12,313 nucleotides of DNA. It comes from Spirochaetaceae bacterium UBA6089 (GTDB taxonomy: Bacteria; Spirochaetota; Spirochaetia; Treponematales; Rectinemataceae). The stretch is taken from assembly GCA_002435985.1 (NCBI GenBank), contig DIXD01000007.1:1-12313 (forward strand), in the 5' to 3' direction. Shown here piece by piece: positions 7,094 to 12,313 of this stretch; the first letter of the stretch is position 1; each line of letters begins with the position of its first letter. The position numbers were made by a program, and so were the translations under genes. The notes beneath the pieces are model-generated. The model had not been told where the DNA came from. It ran no database searches and was given only the letters and a program-made list of their open reading frames with translations.

Positions 7094-7112
7094 TGATATT
7101 ACTTTAATATCA
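7094..7112. promoter_or_regulatory. Candidate operator 2 (TGATATT, 5 nt, AATATCA)
   Basis: Perfect 7-bp inverted arms TGATATT (7094-7100) and AATATCA (7106-7112) around ACTTT lie 12 bp upstream of the -35 box of the transporter promoter. The symmetry and place suit binding of the divergent LacI-family protein, or a second regulator acting upstream of RNA polymerase. The centre lacks the CpG often seen in LacI-family operators. Confidence 0.4.
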
Positions 7113-7124
7113 CTAAAATTTTCC

Positions 7125-7152
7125 TTGACAGCTCAGTCGGCAGTGCTATAAT
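7125..7152 (+). promoter_or_regulatory. Perfect-consensus sigma70 promoter of the sugar transporter operon
   Basis: TTGACA (7125-7130) and TATAAT (7147-7152) are both exact consensus boxes, with a 16-nt spacer. AT-rich DNA upstream (7100-7122) may act as an UP element. Transcription would start near 7159, leaving a leader of about 27 nt with AAGGAGG (7174-7180) 5 nt before the ATG at 7186. Such a strong core promoter fits control by a repressor. Confidence 0.8.
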
Positions 7153-7185
7153 TAAGAATGCTATCCTAAATTCAAGGAGGACAGG

Positions 7186-8220
7186 ATGAAACGAAGGTTT
7201 TTCTTGGTGATTTCGCTCGTGATGGTTTTTGTGCTGGCGGTTCCTCTGTTTGCACAGACATATAATCCGCTGAACTTCAAATCGAAAAAACCGATGAACC
7301 AATGGAAAATCGCATTGGTCCCGAAGGATGCGACAAATGCATGGTTTGTCCGCATGGAAGTGGGTGTTAAGCAGTTCGCAAAGGATACCGGCATCAATGC
7401 TTTCCAGAAAGGGCCGCCCAAGACCGACGCAGCCATGCAAGCCCAGGTCATCGAGGACCTCATTGCGCAGGGAGTCGACGCTATCTGCGTCGTGCCGGTC
7501 GATCCTGCAGCCCTCGAGCCGGTACTCGGCATGGCTTTGTCCAAGGGCATCGTGGTCATAGACCATGAAGGAGCCTCCCAGGAGAACTGCCTCTACGATA
7601 TCGAAGCCTTCAGCAACCAGGGCCTCGGTGAGAAGCTTATGGTAGAACTCGCCAGGATGATGGGAGAAAAAGGTGTGTACACTACAATGGTCGGCAACGT
7701 CACCAATGCTTCGCACAACGAGTGGGCTGATGCCGCCGTTGCCTACGCCAAGGCGCATTATCCCAATATGACGCTCCTCGCCGCAGAACCGCGCGTCGAA
7801 ATTATGGACAACCTGGACACCGCGTATGAGCGCGCTAAAGAACTCTTCAAGAAATATCCCAACCTAAAGGGCATTCTCGGTACTTCATCCCTGTCCTCGC
7901 CGGGTGTTGCACGCGCCATCGAGGAACTCGGCCTCAAGGGCAAGGCGTTCGTAACATCGGTTGGACTGCCCAACGAGAACAAAGTCTATCTTAAAAACGG
8001 CACGCTCCAGACCGTCCTCCTCTGGGACCCCAAAGACGCGGGCTATGCTATGCTGGCAATGGCTGTTAAGATTCTCAAGGGAGAGAAGATCGAGAATGGC
8101 TGCAACCTCACCGCCCCGGGCTGGACTTCCATGCAGTTCGCACCCGGTTCTACAAAGGTGCTGCAGGGTAAGGGATGGATCACAATCACAAAGGACAATG
8201 TCGATTCCTTCGGTTTCTGA
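7186..8220 (+). CDS. Periplasmic sugar-binding protein, LsrB/RhaS-like, of an ABC importer
   Basis: Captures a small sugar in the periplasm and delivers it to the transporter encoded downstream. The 344-aa precursor has a signal peptide (1-23: MKRR, then a hydrophobic run, ending LFA before Q24) and no lipobox Cys, so it should be soluble in a diderm periplasm. The mature part is a type I periplasmic binding protein (Peripla_BP_4): IALVPKDATNAWF (42-54), DLIAQGVDAICVVPVDPAAL (91-110), GIVVIDHEGA (121-130), TLQTVLLWDPKDAGYAML (273-290). By pattern it lines up with LsrB over its whole length, including the DSFGF end. Of the six LsrB residues that contact AI-2, only the Lys (K47) and one Asp (D126) seem kept. 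The Asp-Gln pair is Ser176-His177, and the Pro-x-Ala segment is Thr-Ser-Ser (233-235). AI-2 is therefore unlikely; a sugar such as a deoxyhexose or pentose is more so. First gene of the operon. Confidence 0.87.
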   Translation: MKRRFFLVISLVMVFVLAVPLFAQTYNPLNFKSKKPMNQWKIALVPKDATNAWFVRMEVGVKQFAKDTGINAFQKGPPKTDAAMQAQVIEDLIAQGVDAICVVPVDPAALEPVLGMALSKGIVVIDHEGASQENCLYDIEAFSNQGLGEKLMVELARMMGEKGVYTTMVGNVTNASHNEWADAAVAYAKAHYPNMTLLAAEPRVEIMDNLDTAYERAKELFKKYPNLKGILGTSSLSSPGVARAIEELGLKGKAFVTSVGLPNENKVYLKNGTLQTVLLWDPKDAGYAMLAMAVKILKGEKIENGCNLTAPGWTSMQFAPGSTKVLQGKGWITITKDNVDSFGF

Positions 8221-8244
8221 TCTTTTTTCAACGCATTAAAAACA

Positions 8245-8277
8245 GGTGTGGGGGAGCAGTTTCTGCTCCCCCACACC
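8245..8277 (+). other. Perfect 15-bp stem-loop after the binding-protein gene
   Basis: GGTGTGGGGGAGCAG (8245-8259), loop TTT, and its exact complement (8263-8277) form a very stable GC-rich hairpin 24 nt after the stop of the binding-protein gene and 24 nt before the ATPase start. No T-run follows (CCTTACTTGT), so full termination is unlikely. In maltose-type operons such a hairpin protects the upstream message end, so that binding protein outnumbers the membrane parts. That role is inferred here. Confidence 0.8.
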
Positions 8278-8301
8278 CTTACTTGTCGGGAGGATGTGGC
8301 A

Positions 8302-9795
8302 ATGTCGGCCCCAGTTTTAAAGGTTGAAGGAATCACAAAATCGTTTGGCGGGGTTCAGGCTCTCAGGGGAGTCAGCCTCGATATCGCTCCCGGAGAGATT
8401 CACTGTCTCGCAGGCGAGAATGGTTCCGGCAAATCGACACTCATCAAGGTTATTTCAGGCGTATATGAGCCCGATGTGGGCTGGATCGAGATACAGGGGC
8501 AGCGTTTTTCCCATCTTAATCCCAAGGAGGCTATAAGCCTCGGTATTCAGGTGATCTATCAGGATTTTTCGGTCTTTCCCAACCTATCGGTGATGGAGAA
8601 TCTCGCCTTGAACAATGAGCTTATGGACAAGCGCAGGTTCATGAATTACCGCAGGGCGAGGGCAATCGCGTCCAATGCTATTTCCCAGATAGGCTTCGAA
8701 GTCGACTTGGATGAGAGAGTGGAGAACCTTACGGTGGCTGATAGGCAGCTCATTGCGATCTGCCGTGCTCTCCTGCAGGAAGCCAAACTCATCATAATGG
8801 ACGAGCCGACCTCCGCACTTACAAAAAAGGAGGTCAAGGCCTTGTTCGCGGTGATCAAGGGTCTCCAAGCCCGAGGCTTATCAATTCTGTTTGTATCGCA
8901 CAAGCTCGACGAGGTCTTTGAGATTTCGGAGCGATACACGATTCTCAGAAACGGCGAAAACGTGGCGAGCGGGAGCACGGCGGATCTCGACCGGAAAACC
9001 TTTGCATTTCATATGACAGGGAGACAATTCGAGGACGAGTATTATAAAACGCCCACCATGAAGGGCGAGCCCATTCTGTCCGTCAGGGGGCTCACCCTTC
9101 ATGGCGCGTATTCTGATATCTCCTTCGATCTTTCGGCAGGAGAGATTCTGGGAATAACAGGACTCCTTGGGTCGGGGCGAACTGAGCTCGTGGAAACACT
9201 GTTTGGTATTCTGCAGCCCGATGCCGGCCAAATCTTGATCCGGGGAAAGGAGAGCCGGATCAAAAGCGTAAAAGACGCGATTCGCAAAGGGATTGGTTAC
9301 GTCCCTTCCGACCGGTTGACTGAAGGGCTCTTCTTGCCTCAGGCTGTCGATCGCAATCTTGTCGTTACAGTGTTGGATCGCGTGAGCAACCGTTTGGGCT
9401 TTCTTAGGCACAGCCAGATAGCTGAGATGTGTCAGAAGTGGATTAGTGAGTTTTCGATCTCTGTTAAAAGTCCAGATTTTCCCGTCATGACACTTTCTGG
9501 CGGTAATCAACAGAAAGTTGTTGTTGCGCGCTGGCTTGCCACTGATCCGTCCATTCTCATACTCAATGGCCCTACGATGGGAGTGGATATCGGCTCGAAG
9601 TACGAGATCCACGTACTTCTTCGGGAGCTGGCGGCAAAGGGAATGGCGATAATCATTGTATCTGACGACCTGCCCGAAGTTTTGGCATGTGCAAGCCGTA
9701 TACTCGTCATGCGCGCCGGGGCGTTTGTCCAGGAGCTAGATCCCGCCGTGACAACCGAATCCAAACTCAGCGAACTGTCGACAGGAATAGCTTAG
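8302..9795 (+). CDS. Sugar ABC transporter ATPase with two nucleotide-binding domains (RbsA/LsrA type)
   Basis: Energising subunit of a CUT2-type importer, 497 aa. Domain 1 is intact in its key residues: Walker A GENGSGKST (38-46), Q-loop Gln87, signature LTVADRQ (143-149), Walker B LIIMDE (163-168), SALT and H200. Domain 2 has a normal signature LSGGNQQ (398-404) but a Walker A with Arg for Lys (GLLGSGRT, 287-294). Its Walker B carries Asn422-Gly423 where Asp-Glu is expected, and Asp455 stands at the H-loop. Loss of the second Walker A Lys is normal for this family; the Asn-Gly change is a further degeneration. The ATG at 8302 lies 8 nt after GGGAGG (8288-8293). The frame is open back to a GTG at 8248, but that would start inside the hairpin and without a ribosome site. 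The stop codon overlaps the ribosome site of the next gene. Confidence 0.93.
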   Translation: MSAPVLKVEGITKSFGGVQALRGVSLDIAPGEIHCLAGENGSGKSTLIKVISGVYEPDVGWIEIQGQRFSHLNPKEAISLGIQVIYQDFSVFPNLSVMENLALNNELMDKRRFMNYRRARAIASNAISQIGFEVDLDERVENLTVADRQLIAICRALLQEAKLIIMDEPTSALTKKEVKALFAVIKGLQARGLSILFVSHKLDEVFEISERYTILRNGENVASGSTADLDRKTFAFHMTGRQFEDEYYKTPTMKGEPILSVRGLTLHGAYSDISFDLSAGEILGITGLLGSGRTELVETLFGILQPDAGQILIRGKESRIKSVKDAIRKGIGYVPSDRLTEGLFLPQAVDRNLVVTVLDRVSNRLGFLRHSQIAEMCQKWISEFSISVKSPDFPVMTLSGGNQQKVVVARWLATDPSILILNGPTMGVDIGSKYEIHVLLRELAAKGMAIIIVSDDLPEVLACASRILVMRAGAFVQELDPAVTTESKLSELSTGIA

Positions 9796-9808
9796 GGAGG
9801 TAGAGAAA

Positions 9809-10825
9809 GTGATTCCCATGGAACGGATGACAAAACGATCCGAGCCGTACGTACTAGCGGCGATTATAGTTCTCAGCCTGTTGATACAAGTGAGATCAGG
9901 ACAGTTCTTTTCGGGCAACAACCTCGTGGATCTAGCAAGGTCGTTGATTGTTCCAGGTCTGTTCTCCGTAGGTTGTATGATGGTCATCGTTTCGGGCGGC
10001 GTAGACGTCTCCTTCCCTGCCATCGCGTCGCTGGCCATGTATGTCACCGATAAAATCCTTTTGGCGTCGAATTATTCTGGTAATGTTATTCTCGCCTACG
10101 CCATCTCCGCGGGGCTGGGGCTGCTTATGGGAGCATTGAACGGTTTTCTCATCGGCTTTCTTAGGCTTCCGACTTTGGTCGTGACGCTCGGTACCTCGAG
10201 CCTCTACACAGGGCTCATGTATGGGGCTTTTTCGGCGAGCGCCTCCGATGTGCCCCTAGCTATCGCCATGCACGGAAAAGAGATTCTCTTTACAGCCACG
10301 AATCCCACGTCAGGACTTACCTCGAACATGCCCGTCCATATTCTGATCTTGATCGGCGTGCTGATCCTGGCTTTTTTCCTGCTGCGCTACACTATGCTCG
10401 GCCGTGGCATCTATGCGATCGGAGGAGACGAGATGGCGGCAGAGCGTGCGGGATTCAATGTGAGGGGAATCAAAATGTTTCTCTACTGCTTTGTCGGCGT
10501 TCTTGCAGGTATTACCGGCATTGTGCGTATCTCCATGATGTCGTATGCCGACCCGTCGACCATGCTGGGCATGGAGATGACGGTTATAGCAGCAGTCGTT
10601 CTAGGAGGCACTCGGGTGACCGGCGGCATGGGAACGCTGACAGGCACGATTCTCGGCGTCACACTGATGACCATTCTGTCGAATAGCCTCATCCTCATTG
10701 GAATACCGAGCTACTGGACACGAGTGTTTACTGGAGCCGTCATCATCATAGGGACAGGGGTTACCGCCCATCAGACGATCACGACGAGGCGCCGTCATGC
10801 TCAAGCGTATAAAGCCGCTGCCTAG
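9809..10825 (+). CDS. Sugar ABC transporter permease 1 (RbsC/LsrC family)
   Basis: One of two inner-membrane subunits forming the translocation path. The 338-aa protein is largely hydrophobic with about eight to ten membrane segments (among them 13-27, 46-66, 92-117, 177-193, 223-243, 276-296, 304-320). It carries the marks of the BPD_transp_2 family: SGGVDVS (62-68), GRGIYAIGGDEMAAERAG (198-215), which is the coupling loop facing the ATPase, and GGTRVTGGMGTLTGT (266-280). The start is GTG at 9809, 8 nt after GGGAGG (9795-9800); the in-frame ATG at 9818 is too far from that site. It begins 13 nt after the ATPase stop and ends 9 nt before the second permease. The tail is basic (TTRRRHAQ). Confidence 0.9.
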   Translation: MIPMERMTKRSEPYVLAAIIVLSLLIQVRSGQFFSGNNLVDLARSLIVPGLFSVGCMMVIVSGGVDVSFPAIASLAMYVTDKILLASNYSGNVILAYAISAGLGLLMGALNGFLIGFLRLPTLVVTLGTSSLYTGLMYGAFSASASDVPLAIAMHGKEILFTATNPTSGLTSNMPVHILILIGVLILAFFLLRYTMLGRGIYAIGGDEMAAERAGFNVRGIKMFLYCFVGVLAGITGIVRISMMSYADPSTMLGMEMTVIAAVVLGGTRVTGGMGTLTGTILGVTLMTILSNSLILIGIPSYWTRVFTGAVIIIGTGVTAHQTITTRRRHAQAYKAAA

Positions 10826-10834
10826 GAGACGCCC

Positions 10835-11878
10835 ATGAGTACTATTAAAGCTGCCGATACCATTCGCAAACCCTTGGGTGCGAGGGACCAAAATCTTCTT
10901 CGTCTGTTCATGATGCTCGTGTTCGTCTTTGTCTCTATGACCATGCTTCGGCCGAATCAGTTCGCGACGATGGCCAATTTCAACTCGATGATGCGGCAGT
11001 TCCCCGAGTACGGCATCATGTCGATCGGAATAAGCCTGGCAATGATAACGGGAGGGATCGATCTAGGCGTGGTCGGGACCGCGAACCTCTCCGCGATCGT
11101 CGCTGCCAAATTCCTCATTGGAACCGTGCCGAAAGGCGCCCCACCGGCACAGGCCGCTCCCTACATCATCATTGCTGTGCTGCTTTCTCTCTCTGTTGGG
11201 CTGGCTTGCGGTGCCATAGCGGGAACACTCATCTCGAAGTTCCATATACCCGCGATTCTGGCGACACTCGGAACACAGCAGCTCTTCATGGGAATCGCAA
11301 TAGGCATTACGAGCGGACGGCCGCAGAGCGGACTGCCGCTGCTTTACTCCAAAGTGGGCAACATGGAGTTTTTCAAGTTTGTGCCTCTTTCCTTCGTGAT
11401 TTTTTTCGTGATCGCCATAAGCATTGGAATCATGCTCTCGCGGACTCGGTTCGGGATCTATATGTACATGCTGGGAACCAACCCCCGTGCCTCCCGCTAT
11501 GCAGGGCTCAACAACACTTCGATCATACTCCGCACCTACATGATATCCGGCCTTCTGTCATCCGTCGCCGGCCTCATCATGATGGCCAGGGCTAATTCGG
11601 CGAAGGCCGATTACGGTTCGCCCTACACGCTCCAGTGCGTCCTGATCGCCGTGCTCGGAGGCATAGACCCGAACGGAGGATTTGGAAAAATAAGCGGAGT
11701 CACCATGGCCATCCTCATCCTGCAGTTCCTTTCGTCAGGCCTCAACATGTTCAACAATGTCTCGAATTTCTATCGTGATGTCATCTGGGGTGGCGTCTTG
11801 ATACTGGTGCTTGTATTCAACAAGCTCCTTTCGTGGCGCAGCGAGCGCAGAGCGGTGCGGAAAAGTATTGGAAAGTAA
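10835..11878 (+). CDS. Sugar ABC transporter permease 2 (RbsC/LsrD family)
   Basis: Second membrane subunit, probably pairing with permease 1 as a heterodimer, as in the Lsr and rhamnose systems; ribose-type systems use one permease twice. The 347-aa protein has family motifs GGIDLGVVG (73-81), TRFGIYMYMLGTNPRASRYAG (204-224, coupling loop) and GGIDPNGGFGKISG (275-288), with hydrophobic segments at about 21-38, 58-80, 109-131, 183-201, 233-250, 265-277, 288-302 and 314-330. A loop of about 16 residues rich in Pro and Ala (98-108) lies between early segments. The ATG at 10835 follows AGGAG (10824-10828) by 6 nt, and that site overlaps the stop of permease 1. It is the last gene of the operon. 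I see no convincing terminator after it. Confidence 0.9.
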   Translation: MSTIKAADTIRKPLGARDQNLLRLFMMLVFVFVSMTMLRPNQFATMANFNSMMRQFPEYGIMSIGISLAMITGGIDLGVVGTANLSAIVAAKFLIGTVPKGAPPAQAAPYIIIAVLLSLSVGLACGAIAGTLISKFHIPAILATLGTQQLFMGIAIGITSGRPQSGLPLLYSKVGNMEFFKFVPLSFVIFFVIAISIGIMLSRTRFGIYMYMLGTNPRASRYAGLNNTSIILRTYMISGLLSSVAGLIMMARANSAKADYGSPYTLQCVLIAVLGGIDPNGGFGKISGVTMAILILQFLSSGLNMFNNVSNFYRDVIWGGVLILVLVFNKLLSWRSERRAVRKSIGK

Positions 11879-12275
11879 AGCGTCTCCACCATGGGCTCTT
11901 CTGTAAGGTGGCTTGTTCGTCTATCTACATTTTTGTAGCTCCAAGAGCGGTAATCGATTTGAAGAAGTGGCAAAACCATCGATGACCTATTTGCCGTTCC
12001 ATCGCGTCAAATGCCGCGTTCACCGATTCTGCCAGGCTGTTTGTCGATGCTTCGGGCGGCATTCGCCGCAGTGTTAAGCGTTCCCCCATGTGAATGCGTA
12101 TGCGTGCACACCGGTTCTATGCGAAGCTTTTTCCGTCCCATGGCTTCCTCGTTTGCATTGAGTTCGTTCAAACCCATTGAAACAGAATTCCATGGGACGT
12201 TCTTTTTCTTTCCGCTTTTACCTGGACATTGAATGGTGCTATTCACCTCGGAAAAATTTTCTTTATTTTTCAAGC
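11879..12275. other. Stretch without a convincing gene
   Basis: About 400 bases with frequent short open frames on both strands and none with a ribosome site, known motif or good composition. The longest are 88 codons on - (12007-12273) and 73 on + (12011-12232), overlapping each other. A further 54-codon frame on - (11925-12089, start MGERLTLRRMPPEAS) is the most protein-like but also lacks a ribosome site. A weak hairpin CTACA-TTTT-TGTAG (11925-11938) lies 47 nt after the permease stop. The region may hold decayed gene remnants. Confidence 0.4.
12134..12199. repeat. 10-bp inverted repeat with 46-nt spacer
   Basis: CGTCCCATGG (12134-12143) and its exact complement CCATGGGACG (12190-12199). 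CCATGGG also occurs at 11889-11895. The function is unknown; it could be a remnant of an insertion-element end or chance. Confidence 0.35.
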
Positions 12276-12304
12276 TTGACAGATAGAGAAACCGATCTTA
12301 GAAT
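12276..12304 (+). promoter_or_regulatory. Near-consensus sigma70 promoter leaving the window
   Basis: TTGACA (12276-12281), a 17-nt spacer and TAGAAT (12299-12304) match the consensus at 11 of 12 positions, with an A/T-rich run (12250-12270) upstream. It would drive a + strand gene beginning beyond the right edge. Confidence 0.6.
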
Positions 12305-12313
12305 TCAATCATC

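Larger units (their letters stand above)
6832..7185. other. Divergent intergenic control region
   Basis: This 354-bp gap between the regulator and the binding-protein gene is AT-rich. It holds the two divergent promoters (6842-6870 and 7125-7152) and the two AT-rich inverted repeats listed as candidate operators. It also holds a 10-bp direct repeat ATATGCCTAT (6919-6928 and 7043-7052). A 28-codon frame (6985-7071, +) starts with ATG but has no ribosome site, and I do not call it a gene. No structured RNA or riboswitch is evident. Confidence 0.6.

Noticed and set aside
7186..8220. Naming the binding protein LsrB (AI-2 receptor)
   Set aside because: The overall pattern matches, but the Asp-Gln pair and the Pro-x-Ala segment that contact AI-2 are replaced.
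8248..8301. GTG start 18 codons upstream in the sugar ATPase gene
   Set aside because: It lies inside the stable hairpin with no ribosome site; the ATG at 8302 has GGGAGG at the right distance.
12007..12273. 88-codon frame on - near the right edge
   Set aside because: Low-complexity, His/Asn/Lys-rich translation without motif or ribosome site, overlapping an equally poor frame on +.

Overview
The window reads as chromosomal DNA of a diderm bacterium with moderately high GC and strong Shine-Dalgarno sites. A spirochaete (Treponema/Rectinema-like) is my best guess. It rests on a FemAB-type gene beside a NatAB-type exporter, a periplasmic rather than lipoprotein sugar-binding protein, and a LacI regulator with an abbreviated hinge. 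This taxonomic call is an inference from the general look of the proteins. No rRNA or tRNA gene is visible.

Left part (1-3822, all on +). A HicB-type antitoxin carries an unusual C-terminal helix-turn-helix. A recognisable sigma70-type promoter (543-571) then leads into a three-gene operon: a NatA-like ABC ATPase, a NatB-like ABC-2 permease (overlapping by 14 nt) and a FemAB/FemX-like aminoacyl transferase. The ATPase has a perfect Shine-Dalgarno site but no ATG, GTG or TTG at the expected distance, so its start codon is either non-canonical or mutated.

Middle (3856-4815). A transposase remnant of the IS4/IS1634 type lies on the - strand. Only the C-terminal part with the last catalytic Glu is left. 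It is bordered by AT-rich DNA with short direct and inverted repeats.

Right part (4815-11878). This is a divergent sugar-uptake locus. On the - strand lie a LacI-family regulator and, 19 nt downstream, a xylose-isomerase-like TIM-barrel protein with an apparent two-metal site. On the + strand, behind a perfect-consensus promoter (TTGACA, 16 nt, TATAAT), lie a LsrB/RhaS-like periplasmic binding protein, a 15-bp perfect stem-loop, a double-domain ABC ATPase and two different permeases. Paired ATATT/AATAT half-sites near both divergent promoters are candidate operators. The likely working is uptake of a free monosaccharide or related small polyol through the CUT2-type ABC transporter, then aldose-ketose isomerisation or epimerisation in the cytoplasm, with the LacI protein sensing the sugar. 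No kinase or aldolase is present, and the AI-2-contacting residues of LsrB are mostly replaced, so the substrate is open.

The last 435 bases hold no convincing gene. They contain an inverted repeat and, at the very edge, a near-consensus promoter pointing out of the window.
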